Virus record (IMG/VR): IMGVR_UViG_3300044691_000113
Coordinates: 1-64,000 of that record
DNA from: a virus
Length of the DNA: 64,000 bases
Strand: one strand, 5' to 3'
Both the position numbers and the translations under genes were made by a program. Below are positions 18,076 through 26,841 of this stretch, piece after piece. The notes beneath the pieces are model-generated. The model did not search any database. It was not told where the DNA came from and saw only the letters and a list, made by a program, of their open reading frames with translations. Each line of letters starts with the position of its first letter. Positions within the stretch are counted from its first letter, which is position 1.

Positions 18076-18438
18076 CTACTGCGCAACCGGTTCTATTTGC
18101 AGTCGTGGAATTACCGAGAGGTCGATGTATGTCCCATTGAAATGGATCGTCCAGCACATCCGACCGTGAGGCTTCAGCCGCGGGAACGGACCATCGTGAC
18201 CGTAGATGGCGAAGCCGATGATCTCTTCTGTCTTCTCACGCAAAGCATCGGCGAGTTCCTGCGGCGGCGCTGCCTCGTCAATCCACGGAATCGCCACAAG
18301 ATCGATGTCGCGCTTGATACTTCCATGCACGGTGAGCGCATAGCCTAGCTCGCGGGCACGCTCGCGCAGAGGGGTGATCGTCTTCGCGTAGGCTTTCGCG
18401 ACTCGAATCTGGCCGTGACGATCGAGGGGGATTTTCAC
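18076..18438 (-). CDS. MNT-type nucleotidyltransferase-like phage protein
   Basis: This 120-aa protein starts at a GTG that overlaps the portal stop (GTGA). It has HGSIKRDIDLVAIPW near residue 33, a G-S-x3-D-x-D pattern that matches the nucleotidyltransferase-fold active site, and a later WTIHFNGTYIDLSV stretch that supplies the third strand. This small family is often found in phage late gene sets. Its substrate is unknown. It sits between portal and scaffold and is probably coupled to portal translation. Confidence 0.7.
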   Translation of the reverse strand: MKIPLDRHGQIRVAKAYAKTITPLRERARELGYALTVHGSIKRDIDLVAIPWIDEAAPPQELADALREKTEEIIGFAIYGHDGPFPRLKPHGRMCWTIHFNGTYIDLSVIPRLQIEPVAQ

Positions 18439-20831
18439 TGCGCTACGGGCTGTGGACCGCTCGGCTGACCTGGCTGCGCGGCCGCCTGCTGCATCTGGAT
18501 AGCCTGCGCCGCCTGCGCCTCCTCGACCATCTGCGTAGCCTGAGTCAGCAACGCCAGCACATTGGCGAATCCGAGCGGATTGGTCGCCTCGGTCTGCCAG
18601 TTCTCCTGCAGCCAACCCTTCGCGATGGTCTGCGCCATGGCCATGTCGTCGTACTTCGGGTTGAGCATGATGCTCGGAAGCACGATCGGCTGTCCGTCCG
18701 GATCCTCGACGAGGCGGGGTTCCTGCTTCGCGAGCTGCTGGCAGATCATCTTGATTCGCGCCCGCTCGCGCTCGCCGGGGAGCCTGATCTGGTCGGGCAG
18801 GATGTAACGCGAGATAACCTTCTGCGTATCCGGGTCTGAGAGTACCCCGAGCAGGAAGTCGTTCTTGGCCGCCATCTCGAGCAGTTGCATGATGCGCGCC
18901 TGAACCTCTTCGTAGCTCGCCGGGAAGCCTTCGTCGGACTCCGCATAGGCAAGAAACTCGCCGGTAAGCTGGCTGGCCAGCAGAGTCTCCTGCTTGTAGT
19001 CGCCGTCGACGTCGCCCTGGATGACGATCTTGATCTCGTCGTCCATGTTGGCGACAGAGCACTTGACCGAGTTCTGGGCGCGGGCGGCGTGCTCCTCGCG
19101 TATCTGGTCCCAGAAAAGCATCATGCGTCCGAGTGCCGTCTTCAACGCTTGCTGCTGGCCGCCCATCGTCTTCACGTTCGGATCGGAACCGCCGAAGGTC
19201 TGCGGCTGAACGCCAACCAGTACCTGCGCCAACTGGATAAGCTGGGGACCATACTCGAAGATGTGCGAGTCGATGTGGAACTCGGGCTGGTACATCAACT
19301 CCGAAAGCGGAGTGCTCTTCCCCTCCATGTCGCCGGTGCGCTTGACGCCGGTCATGTTGCCCGGGGAGAGTGTCTTCTTCTCGAAGCTGGCGCCGTCGAT
19401 GATGTCCTCGTCGTAGAGGATGGTGCCGAAGGCCAGCCGGTCCATGTAGGCGTGAACATCGTTGGCGGCATCGTTGATGCGGACCTGAACGTCGAGCGCC
19501 ACGTCGCCCACGCCGAACGGGTACATGCCGAGACCTTTGATGGTCGCGCACCATGTCCACTTGTCCATCATCCGTTCGGGAACGGCTTGCAGGAAGAGGT
19601 CGTTGGAGAAGGTGACCAGTTTGACGCCATCAGGGAACAAGGCGAGGAGCTGGGCCGCCATGGTCTCGTCTTCGAGGATGTTGAACGCCTCGGGCTGCAA
19701 CCAGCAGCGGGAGTAGGTGCCGACGTTGGCGGTGGTCATCGCGACGCCACCATTCGCGCCGGGGGTTGTCAGGCTCTGCCGCGCCATCTTCGCGGTATCG
19801 TCTCCGCTGGATCCGCTGTTCGCTTCGCCCTGCTGGATGGTGCGGTAGAGCTTCGGATACTGCGCGCGCACCCACGCGATGTTGGTCTCGGCTTCGAGGT
19901 CGAGGTAGAGCGAGTCGTAAAGCTCCTTCGCGTCGGGGTCGACATCGACGTTCAGACCGGAGTAGACGTCCATCGCGGTCATGCCGGCCGCAGTCTCGTT
20001 GACGCCTACCTTCGTCGGTACAGGCATCGTCTGGCCTTCGTACCAGTCCTTGTCGCCCATCGGCGCGTTGCAGCCCGGGCAAGGAGGATTGGAGCCGCCC
20101 GCCATGCCGGTCTGATCTTCCGGCGTCACCTGCGAGCACTCCGGGCAGATGTAGCGGTTCGGCATTACCTGGGTGGGAACCATCGCGATGATCGGCTGGC
20201 GGTTGATCCCCGCGCGGTTCTTGTCGATGATGTGGCGGGTGTAGCAGAAGTAAGAGCCAGCGCACCACAGATACAGCAACTCGAGCTTTTGCAGCGCCTT
20301 GATACCGTTGCGCCGCTCGTTGTACGCCTGGATCGTTGAGGCCTTCTGCGCGATGACGATGTCTTCCTCGTTGTCCGCATCCCCGGGCTGGTAGCGCGTC
20401 TTCGGAACATCGGGCGAGAGCGCGGCGATGAACGCCAGACAAAGCATCTGGTAGACGTTGTCGTTGGACTGGTAGAGATCGACGTCCTTGCCGTCCGTTA
20501 CGCCCTGCATGATGGTGTCGAGGGTGTCGAACTCCTGGGTCGCGTCGTTGAAGGTGATGTAGGGGTTGTTCTTGAGGACTTCGAAGGCGCGTTTGACGCG
20601 GCGGAGGAAGATGAGCCGCTTGGAAACGTTCGCCTCTTTGAGGGTCTTACGGACCAGGATGAGCGCGGCCTGCTGGTCTGGAGTGACCTGAACCGGTGCG
20701 TTGCCCTGTGCGGTGTCGTCTGCGCCTGCGCTTGTGACTGGGGATGAAGAGGTTGGGTCTGCCGATTGCGGGGCCGGTGGCGGCTGTTGCTGCCCTTGAA
20801 GCGTGTCGGTCGGCATGGTCATTGTCGCCAT
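18435..20831 (-). CDS. Portal protein with an internal zinc ribbon
   Basis: This 798-aa protein starts MATMTMPTDT and has a Pro/Gln/Ser-rich N-terminus. Its length, long helical C-terminal half with an Ala/Gln-rich tail, and place before scaffold and capsid mark it as a large podovirus-type portal, which forms the dodecamer at the capsid vertex. Unusually, residues about 235-265 hold a C-P-E-C ... C-P-G-C zinc-ribbon insertion. The C-terminal ERERARIKMICQQLAK helix (about 685-700) could be part of the barrel. The stop overlaps the next gene's GTG. Confidence 0.8.
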   Translation of the reverse strand: MATMTMPTDTLQGQQQPPPAPQSADPTSSSPVTSAGADDTAQGNAPVQVTPDQQAALILVRKTLKEANVSKRLIFLRRVKRAFEVLKNNPYITFNDATQEFDTLDTIMQGVTDGKDVDLYQSNDNVYQMLCLAFIAALSPDVPKTRYQPGDADNEEDIVIAQKASTIQAYNERRNGIKALQKLELLYLWCAGSYFCYTRHIIDKNRAGINRQPIIAMVPTQVMPNRYICPECSQVTPEDQTGMAGGSNPPCPGCNAPMGDKDWYEGQTMPVPTKVGVNETAAGMTAMDVYSGLNVDVDPDAKELYDSLYLDLEAETNIAWVRAQYPKLYRTIQQGEANSGSSGDDTAKMARQSLTTPGANGGVAMTTANVGTYSRCWLQPEAFNILEDETMAAQLLALFPDGVKLVTFSNDLFLQAVPERMMDKWTWCATIKGLGMYPFGVGDVALDVQVRINDAANDVHAYMDRLAFGTILYDEDIIDGASFEKKTLSPGNMTGVKRTGDMEGKSTPLSELMYQPEFHIDSHIFEYGPQLIQLAQVLVGVQPQTFGGSDPNVKTMGGQQQALKTALGRMMLFWDQIREEHAARAQNSVKCSVANMDDEIKIVIQGDVDGDYKQETLLASQLTGEFLAYAESDEGFPASYEEVQARIMQLLEMAAKNDFLLGVLSDPDTQKVISRYILPDQIRLPGERERARIKMICQQLAKQEPRLVEDPDGQPIVLPSIMLNPKYDDMAMAQTIAKGWLQENWQTEATNPLGFANVLALLTQATQMVEEAQAAQAIQMQQAAAQPGQPSGPQPVAQ

Positions 20832-20834
20832 CGG

Positions 20835-21326
20835 CTACTGGACCCTCGCCTGTTCTCTGCCTGCTTGCTCGGCCGCCTCAATCTTCGCCATCACCGATTC
20901 CGGCGCCGAGAGGACGCCTGGTTCCATCGCCCGCTGACGCTTGGCGGCCTGGGCGATGATGGCCTGAGCCCGGATGCTCTCCATCTTCTGCAGGACGTGA
21001 CTCGCGCTATTCTTTCCGGTTGGCATCTCTCGCAGTGCGAGGTTACGGATGGCTATCTTGTCGTTCGGGTCGACCTCAGCAAGGTCCAGCGTCGGGGGTT
21101 CGCTGTGTGGCTCCGCCTGGTCGCGGCGAATGAACCGCGGCGTCGGTAACGGCTTCGGCGTCATCGCCTCGATCAGATTCTCTATGGCAGCCTCGCGGGA
21201 GGCATCCGCCTGGAGGCGATCAGCGCGGGCGGCAGCCAACTCTTCGCGCAGACTCTGAATCTGCTCGTCCTTCACGGCGACGATAGCGGTGTGAAGCGCC
21301 TTCCAGATGAAGATGTCTCTCCACAC
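20835..21326 (-). CDS. Helical protein upstream of portal, unknown
   Basis: This 163-aa protein is read from a GTG at 21326, four bases after the stop of the preceding gene. A longer in-frame ORF to 21440 would overlap that gene and looks non-coding at its N-terminus. It has a coiled-coil-like segment (about 20-60), a Pro-rich middle and an Ala/Glu/Gln C-terminus, with no Cys and no membrane segment. It directly precedes the portal gene; a head-assembly accessory role is possible. The start is uncertain. Confidence 0.5.
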   Translation of the reverse strand: MWRDIFIWKALHTAIVAVKDEQIQSLREELAAARADRLQADASREAAIENLIEAMTPKPLPTPRFIRRDQAEPHSEPPTLDLAEVDPNDKIAIRNLALREMPTGKNSASHVLQKMESIRAQAIIAQAAKRQRAMEPGVLSAPESVMAKIEAAEQAGREQARVQ

Positions 21327-21330
21327 GGGC

Positions 21331-21666
21331 TTAGTCGGTCTCCGTGACTCGCAGTTGGGTGGTGCCGGTGATGCACGAAGCCATGACGTAGACATCGGCG
21401 GCGCGGACATTGAGTCCGGTCTGCGCCGGCATCCCCACAAAGGAGCCCTTGTTGTCGTCCTTGGCTACCTTATTGCCGAGGAGTACCGGCTGGGCAGCGG
21501 CTTTGTAGGCGAAGGAGGCGGTAAAGTTGTCCTCGGGAAATTTGAGGACGAGACCGACAGAGGCGACGCTGTCATCCTCCTGCAACTCGACCATGCGGGC
21601 GAACTGAAGCGCAGGAATCGCGGTGAAGCTTCCGGCCGTGAGTGCAACTAATGGTCTGCGTAGCAA
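21331..21666 (-). CDS. Conserved small protein, unknown (virion candidate)
   Basis: This 111-aa protein starts at a TTG with GAGGAGG seven bases upstream. It is a compact mixed beta protein (LQEDDSVASVGLVLKFPEDN, VYVMASCITG) without a clear signal peptide. It is the first gene after promoter-like copy 3. Size and position fit a small head decoration or structural protein, but no family is recognised. Confidence 0.65.
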   Translation of the reverse strand: MLRRPLVALTAGSFTAIPALQFARMVELQEDDSVASVGLVLKFPEDNFTASFAYKAAAQPVLLGNKVAKDDNKGSFVGMPAQTGLNVRAADVYVMASCITGTTQLRVTETD

Positions 21667-21687
21667 GCGTCTACCTCCTCAACCGAC

Positions 21688-21705
21688 GCGTACCCTACCA
21701 TTTTT
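21688..21705 (-). promoter_or_regulatory. Late promoter-like 18-base repeat, copy 3
   Basis: Identical core to the other copies. It lies 21 bases before the TTG start at 21666, which has its own Shine-Dalgarno, so the element here is separate from ribosome binding. The minus-strand upstream flank is TGAATCCT, shared in part with copy 5. Confidence 0.6.
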
Positions 21706-21725
21706 AGGATTCAGCGCAAGCGGGA

Positions 21726-21953
21726 TTAGAAACTGACCTTCGCTTGTACCGCCTGAACGTTGCCTTCGAGGAATATCCGGGCAGCCTCAAGGCCCAACTC
21801 GAAGCCGGCAATCGTGTCCTCGGACGCATCCGGCAGAGCGTCGTGTAATTCCTTCTTCTGTGCTGGCCACACCCATGCGTGCGCCTTGCGGTATTCGTCG
21901 CTGGCGAGCCGTTCCTTTGCCTGCTCGATCATCATTGCCGAGGGAGCTACCAT
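21726..21953 (-). CDS. Small helical protein, unknown
   Basis: This 75-aa protein starts MVAPSAMMIE at 21953 with AGGAGG five bases upstream; a longer ORF to 22034 lacks support. It is hydrophilic and helical (ASEDTIAGFELGLEAARIF) with no Cys. It lies between a hairpin (21972-21991) and promoter-like copy 3, in the block between lysis and head genes. Function unknown. Confidence 0.6.
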   Translation of the reverse strand: MVAPSAMMIEQAKERLASDEYRKAHAWVWPAQKKELHDALPDASEDTIAGFELGLEAARIFLEGNVQAVQAKVSF

Positions 21954-21971
21954 CGTTCCTCCTGAAGTAAA

Positions 21972-21991
21972 GCGGCCCCGTGAGGAGCCGC
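21972..21991 (-). terminator. Terminator-like hairpin
   Basis: On the minus strand GCGGCTCC, a four-base loop and GGGGCCGC pair over 8 bp (one wobble), followed by TTTACTT. It lies after the 22012 stop. Confidence 0.5.
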
Positions 21992-22011
21992 CTGGTTGAC
22001 TACGGATTGCG

Positions 22012-22674
22012 TTAGAAGCCCTGCGAGGTCTCAAAAGCGACAGCGCGATCGAAGGAATAGCCGGTAGCCGTCTCGATCCCCTGCTTGTCGAGGTACTGAC
22101 GGTACTCGCTGATCTTCGTCGATGCGTTCGCGGCAGCCGCTTTCAGCTTCAGGCTAGTCACGGCATCCTTGACTCGCTGGATGATCGAGAGCAGCAACAG
22201 TAGTCCGCTCTGGATGCCTCCGAGAACAAGCAGCGCCTTCGCCCTACTGTCCGGATTGACGATATGAGCCGCGGACAGGAGATTGGTCGCGTTCGTATTG
22301 ACGATCGTAGTGACCGCATCAACGATGGACTGCCATGCCGAAGTCGAGGGACTGGCAGCATAGGCATTCAGAAGAACCTGCAGCTCAGTCAGCGAGGTCT
22401 GCACGATGCCAACCGCAGCATCCACGATGGGAGCCGCAGCCGGGTCGAGGCTGTCGATGATTGCCTGCGCGGTCGTAATGTAGGGCTGGACCTGCGGGAT
22501 GGCGTTGGCGATGTCCTGAACCGCCGTCTTCACGTCGGCCTGGGTGCAGCCAACAGTGACGTAGAGCATGACGCAACAGAGCATCAGCGCAAAGATGCGC
22601 TTGAGGTTGATCCGGAGCTCGGGGAGCGTCGGAAGCTTGAAATCGAGGAAGTCGGAGACGGTAGCGGTGTGCAT
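22012..22674 (-). CDS. Membrane-anchored or lipoprotein-like protein of the lysis block
   Basis: This 220-aa protein starts MHTATVSDFL at 22674 with GAAGGAG upstream; a longer in-frame ORF to 22848 is not supported. A hydrophobic segment (about 26-42) ends with T-V-G-C, a weak lipobox. The following region is long and helical with a second hydrophobic stretch (about 150-166, VLGGIQSGLLLLLSII). A role as holin, spanin or pinholin partner is possible because of its place beside a small two-segment protein and a transpeptidase-like enzyme. This is inference. Confidence 0.55.
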   Translation of the reverse strand: MHTATVSDFLDFKLPTLPELRINLKRIFALMLCCVMLYVTVGCTQADVKTAVQDIANAIPQVQPYITTAQAIIDSLDPAAAPIVDAAVGIVQTSLTELQVLLNAYAASPSTSAWQSIVDAVTTIVNTNATNLLSAAHIVNPDSRAKALLVLGGIQSGLLLLLSIIQRVKDAVTSLKLKAAAANASTKISEYRQYLDKQGIETATGYSFDRAVAFETSQGF

Positions 22675-22705
22675 CGGTGGTTCTCCTTCGGAGTGGGATA
22701 GGTGG

Positions 22706-22939
22706 TTACTGCGTGGGTGGAACCGGGTGGCTGACGTCGAGCTGTTTTGCGCCGACGTAGAGCTTCGCGGCCGTGAGAATCGCGAGTGCGATAGCAGCGG
22801 GTTTGCCGTGGATGCACTGGCAGGCCAGAAGGGAAGGGATGCCGACAAGAGCGACAGTGAGGATTGCGCTCAGGGTGCTCTTGGGGTTCTTGGTGGCCGA
22901 CTCGATGAGACCGCCGAGAGCTTCGTTGACTGTGGTCAT
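22706..22939 (-). CDS. Holin candidate
   Basis: This 77-aa protein has two hydrophobic segments (about 23-40 and 47-60) and short hydrophilic ends, a usual size and topology for a phage holin. It lies between the transpeptidase-like lysis enzyme and the lipoprotein-like gene, with eight bases to the former. No sequence family recognised, so the assignment rests on topology and position. Confidence 0.55.
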   Translation of the reverse strand: MTTVNEALGGLIESATKNPKSTLSAILTVALVGIPSLLACQCIHGKPAAIALAILTAAKLYVGAKQLDVSHPVPPTQ

Positions 22940-22946
22940 GGGTGTT

Positions 22947-23318
22947 TTACTCCGTAACGTGAAGTGTGTTGTCGCCTTGATGCACCGCTGCTGCGATGCC
23001 GTCGCGCAGGCCGCGCTCGAGGATGATGCAGCCCTCAGAGGCCGTATGGTTGAGGTTGGGATTGTCGCCGTGGATGAAGAAGCCAGAGCGCCTGAACATC
23101 TCGTTGTTAGCTGCCGGCTGCAACCGCATTGCTACCGGGCCGAGATGAGGGTCCGTCGCCGCGTTACCGATTGTGTAGATCCCCTGCGGGCACGGACCTA
23201 CCATCGGGACGTTCTGCATCGCGGGGTTATTCACACCCTCGCCGCGGCCGGAGTAGCCCTTGCCGATGGCAACGCCATTGTGGGTGAAGACGCCCGTCGA
23301 TTGTGAGAATGTCCACAT
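22947..23318 (-). CDS. L,D-transpeptidase/Tlde1-like (DUF2778) enzyme, probable lysis enzyme
   Basis: This 123-aa protein starts MWTFSQSTGV. It holds FFIHGDN near residue 80 and TASEGCI near 94, the His and Cys motifs of the Tlde1/DUF2778 branch of L,D-transpeptidase-like proteins, which act on peptidoglycan stem peptides. It lacks a signal peptide and lies next to holin-like genes, so it probably reaches the wall through the holin as an endolysin-like enzyme. It is the first gene after promoter-like copy 4 (five bases before its ATG), with no normal ribosome site. Confidence 0.7.
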   Translation of the reverse strand: MWTFSQSTGVFTHNGVAIGKGYSGRGEGVNNPAMQNVPMVGPCPQGIYTIGNAATDPHLGPVAMRLQPAANNEMFRRSGFFIHGDNPNLNHTASEGCIILERGLRDGIAAAVHQGDNTLHVTE

Positions 23319-23323
23319 GCGGG

Positions 23324-23341
23324 GCGTACCCTACCATTTTT
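23324..23341 (-). promoter_or_regulatory. Late promoter-like 18-base repeat, copy 4
   Basis: Identical core, only five bases before the ATG at 23318. If transcription starts at the GGG triplet, the mRNA leader would be about 13 bases. It separates the 23353-23706 gene from the lysis genes. Confidence 0.6.
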
Positions 23342-23352
23342 CGGGAGGAAGT

Positions 23353-23706
23353 CTACTCGGGAGTGATGAAGTGGGTTTTGCCGGGAGGTTCACTTCGGCT
23401 CGGAGTCCTGATGAAGCCGAGCAGGTTGAGAACGCCAAGCCCGGTAACGATCGTGGCGCCGACACCGCATATCAGCGAGACCTTCTCCGCGACCCCGCTC
23501 AGGCGAGCATCCGTCGCCGTCAGGTGGTCGTTGATCTCCCGTTCCTTCTCGTCATGCCGGTCCCAGTCCCGACGCTCATACTGCTGCTGCGCCTGAGACT
23601 GGCCCTGCGCGAAGACCACGAAGCCGCGGTCGATGTTGTGCAGCATCCCCGCGCCCGCGAAGGCCACCAGGCTGTAGACGAGTCGAAGTAGTCTGTCTCT
23701 CTGCAT
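23353..23706 (-). CDS. Small membrane protein (lysis candidate)
   Basis: This 117-aa protein starts MQRDRLLRLV. A first hydrophobic segment lies at about 8-22, a charged helical stretch (about 40-70) follows, and a second hydrophobic segment lies at about 77-99. A two-segment membrane protein beside a lysis enzyme suggests a holin or spanin-type role. No family recognised. It follows the secreted 1043-aa protein by three bases. Confidence 0.55.
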   Translation of the reverse strand: MQRDRLLRLVYSLVAFAGAGMLHNIDRGFVVFAQGQSQAQQQYERRDWDRHDEKEREINDHLTATDARLSGVAEKVSLICGVGATIVTGLGVLNLLGFIRTPSRSEPPGKTHFITPE

Positions 23707-23709
23707 TAT

Positions 23710-26700
23710 TTAGTGTCCGAACTGGGTTTGGTGGCCGAGGAAGTTGATGGTTCCGAACGTCTGAGGATGAGTGAGGGCAGGAGTTGCAAATATCAGTGCG
23801 CCGATGGTGCATGGAGAGGTCTGCGCATTGTTCGCAAAGTCCACCGTCGCGCACGGCGTTGTTCCCGCGCGGACGGCGTTGCTCCCGCTGGTGAGGTTGA
23901 AGTTGAAGTTATCGAGGAACGTCTCGGTAGTGGGGAGTGGAGTCTGCGGAGGCTGGCTCACCAGGGTAGGGGTAGCGCAAAGGTTCCCGTTGGTTCCGCA
24001 CGGAAGTCCCGTACCCGCCTTCTCTCCGATAGAGATGTTGTTGTGGTAGACCGGATTTGCGACCGACCCAGCGTCCGTCCCGAAAACCGCGGGCCCGTTG
24101 GGCTGTCCGTTCATCTGGTAGCCGATGAAGATGTTGTTGGTGTCGTTGATTACCGCGGTGCCGCACCCGCCTGGGGGGTTGGGCGTGTTGTACGCGCTGC
24201 CGCAACTGATGAAGGAGTGATAGCCGCCGTCGCTGTTGCTGATGAACGTGTTGTTGTATCGCGTCCAAACGGCTCCCGACTGCAAGTTTGCGGCAAAGCC
24301 ATTTCCTCCAGCACGGCAGAAATCTCCCGCTGTACTAAGGTACGAACCGCCAAGCCCGGTACTCTGGTTGAAGTTCTGCGCCGCCCCAGGTAGAGCCTCC
24401 GACATCCTGTTGCAATTGAGTATGCTTTGATTGTCGTGGAAGTCGAGCGTGCCGTTCACGTCCGAAATGAACTTCCAAGCCGAACCCATATTGCCAACGA
24501 CTTTGGAGTTGGTGATGATGATGTGCGCCGCAATGGGATGCGGGCCAATCGTGGCGTCCTTGGTGTTGTACTCCATGTCTGCGTGGTCCAGGCTGAACGT
24601 GTCGAGAAGGGTGTCCTGACCGCTCAACGCATCACCGAAGCCGCCATTGACGGTAGCCCAACAGGACAGCGCCGAGAACACGGTGTTGACGATGGGATAC
24701 TGCTCGATGCAGCCGTTGCCGATCATGGTCGGATAGCTCGCAATCATGGTCGCCCCCACCCCGTCAGGGGTAGAGCCGCCGTCGTCCATGTTCCATGCTG
24801 CGAAGCCATTGAAGCCTATGAACACTCTCGTGGGCGCGATGCCAGCCCCGAACGGACCCTGCACTCCGGCGTGATCCAGTCCGTGGATGTAGAGATCGGT
24901 CATCACGATATCCGAGGTCTGGTTGTCCTCAAGGATTCCATTCCCGGCGTAGTCGTCCACTGGAATGTTTCTGCTGCAGCCTCTCGGATAGTTTGGTGTA
25001 CCAAAGGTGGAGCAGACCCCGTTGTGTGAAGTTATCTCAAGACAGCTAATGGCGACGTGTTGAGTGCTTGCGATGTTGAAGATGTTGGTCAGACCCATCC
25101 CGCCAAAGATTTGCGTAAGCTGGCCGGCAGTGTAGTTCCGGGGGTTCGTGCTTCCGCCAGTCGCGCACGCGGCAAAGTTCTTGCCTAGGAACTGTGTCCT
25201 TTGCGTGGCAGATCCAGCTGGAATCCACGGATTAGTGCAGCCCTGATTTCCAACCGAATTGCACCAGTTGTTGCTCACGCCGCCGCCGTTGTTGACATCC
25301 CAACCGATGCGGCAGTTTGGGTTGGAAGGATTCGACTGGGTGCCAAGCGCGGTGCAGCCTTTGATGATGACGATATCTCCACCAGCGATGACCCATTGGC
25401 CCTGGCCGATGATTCCGCTGTCGTCGTCCCACAAGTAGCGAATATCGTTGAACGGGCATGGCTGATTGGTTCCGCTGACGTAGTGCGTGGTGGAAAGCCC
25501 GTTGCACTGGCCCGAGGTCATGTTGGACGAAAACCTTGTGCCGCCGCCGTTGGCCGTGGTGTCAACAATCCACGTTCTTTGCGCCTGCTGCGTGTAGGTG
25601 CCGGTCTGTGGTGAACTAGAAACGCCACCGACGCACGTAATGAATTTGACCGGAGTGGTCGCGCTGTTGGGAAGGGTCACCTGCACACCGTTCGCCGCCG
25701 CCGTGCCGTTCGTGGCCGCGCAGCTTCCGTTGGCCGTGGGCGTGGTGCCGTTGGTGGTCCAGATCACGTTGGAGCCGAACGCTCCGTTGATGGTGGCCAC
25801 CAGGGGCGAGTAGGAGTACGCCCCGTTGGTGACGCCAGAAATTACCGGGTAAGGATAGAGCGGCGTTATGGCGAGGTTGATCGTTACTATACCGCTGTTG
25901 GTGAATCCGGTGGCCGTAGATAACAGCTTGATGGTCGCGGACCCGTCGAAATTTATCAGGCCACTAGGCCCGGCATTGAAGGTATAGAGGGTGCCATGCG
26001 TGCAGGTGCCGTCAGGCGTGGCCGGGGTAGTCGGGGTTGATCCATCCGTCGTGTAGCAGATCGCAATTGGGGCCGCCGCCGAGCGGTAGACGGCATTGAT
26101 GTTCGAGGGGATAAAGCGGAGCTTCGTCGCCTGCTGGTATGCGGGATTGAAGCCGATAAAGGGGTAGGTATTAGCACCACCGTCAGAGTTTTGGAACACA
26201 GCGGTGGATAGGGCCGCAGTGGGGTTCAGGAGGGGCACGGGAGGCGAAACGCCAACTTGGAAGGAGCCGAAACTGTCTGTCGATGTGCTTCTGCGATCCA
26301 CCAGCAATCCGGCGTTGCCTGTGGCGTAGGTAGAGTCAGTGCCGTTGCAGATCGGGACGCCGTTGTCGTAGGCGGTGAGGGTCGTGCCGTTAGCCGCAAG
26401 CATGATGGTGTGACCGGGAGCAACCGAAGGGCAGGAGGCGATAGCGGAGCCCCCAAGGGCCGTCAGTTTGTAAATACCAGTTATTCCCGGCGCGAACAGA
26501 TATCCGTTTCCGGCCGTAGTGCCTCGGACTATTACGCCCGTAGCTGCGCTAAATGGGGCGGTGAGCACTGCCTGAGAGAAGTGATCGTTGCCGGGAGAGC
26601 ATGAAGAACCAACCCAAATCGCCATGCCCTCCGTCGAGGCGGTCGTGGGAAAAGTGGTGCTCGAACCTTCTATGAGAGCGGAGGTCGCGCTTACTGTGGT

Positions 26701-26841
26701 CTGCGTCCAATCGACGGGGTTGAGGGCGCCGGAGCCGGGGAAGGTGTAGGTTGCGGGGCACTGAGACCATGCGTATCCGGCAGCAGACCAGAGGGCTAAC
26801 AGAGCAACGACCCGCTTCATCGATAGAATTCTCTTTAGCAT
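23710..26841 (-). CDS. Secreted beta-helix protein with chitobiase-like repeats (fibre or spike candidate)
   Basis: This 1043-aa protein starts MLKRILSMKRV, and residues about 8-26 form a Sec signal peptide ending A-W-S. An N-terminal concanavalin-like region is followed by two segments resembling chitobiase C-terminal repeats (CYTTDGSTPTT near 260, IWTTNGTTPTAN near 363). Then comes a long Asn/Gly/Thr/Ser-rich region with short repeating strands that fits a right-handed parallel beta-helix. Cys pairs are frequent, consistent with export. The signal peptide is unusual for a phage fibre. It may be a displayed adhesin, an exported moron or a spike. Confidence 0.7.
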   Translation of the reverse strand: MLKRILSMKRVVALLALWSAAGYAWSQCPATYTFPGSGALNPVDWTQTTVSATSALIEGSSTTFPTTASTEGMAIWVGSSCSPGNDHFSQAVLTAPFSAATGVIVRGTTAGNGYLFAPGITGIYKLTALGGSAIASCPSVAPGHTIMLAANGTTLTAYDNGVPICNGTDSTYATGNAGLLVDRRSTSTDSFGSFQVGVSPPVPLLNPTAALSTAVFQNSDGGANTYPFIGFNPAYQQATKLRFIPSNINAVYRSAAAPIAICYTTDGSTPTTPATPDGTCTHGTLYTFNAGPSGLINFDGSATIKLLSTATGFTNSGIVTINLAITPLYPYPVISGVTNGAYSYSPLVATINGAFGSNVIWTTNGTTPTANGSCAATNGTAAANGVQVTLPNSATTPVKFITCVGGVSSSPQTGTYTQQAQRTWIVDTTANGGGTRFSSNMTSGQCNGLSTTHYVSGTNQPCPFNDIRYLWDDDSGIIGQGQWVIAGGDIVIIKGCTALGTQSNPSNPNCRIGWDVNNGGGVSNNWCNSVGNQGCTNPWIPAGSATQRTQFLGKNFAACATGGSTNPRNYTAGQLTQIFGGMGLTNIFNIASTQHVAISCLEITSHNGVCSTFGTPNYPRGCSRNIPVDDYAGNGILEDNQTSDIVMTDLYIHGLDHAGVQGPFGAGIAPTRVFIGFNGFAAWNMDDGGSTPDGVGATMIASYPTMIGNGCIEQYPIVNTVFSALSCWATVNGGFGDALSGQDTLLDTFSLDHADMEYNTKDATIGPHPIAAHIIITNSKVVGNMGSAWKFISDVNGTLDFHDNQSILNCNRMSEALPGAAQNFNQSTGLGGSYLSTAGDFCRAGGNGFAANLQSGAVWTRYNNTFISNSDGGYHSFISCGSAYNTPNPPGGCGTAVINDTNNIFIGYQMNGQPNGPAVFGTDAGSVANPVYHNNISIGEKAGTGLPCGTNGNLCATPTLVSQPPQTPLPTTETFLDNFNFNLTSGSNAVRAGTTPCATVDFANNAQTSPCTIGALIFATPALTHPQTFGTINFLGHQTQFGH

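Noticed and set aside
18439-19560. N-terminal extension of the nucleotidyltransferase-like gene
   Set aside because: The long in-frame ORF overlaps the portal gene; the GTG at 18438 overlapping the portal stop is the natural start.
18885-20339. 484-codon plus-strand ORF
   Set aside because: Antisense of the portal gene; composition is shadow-like and no ribosome site is seen.
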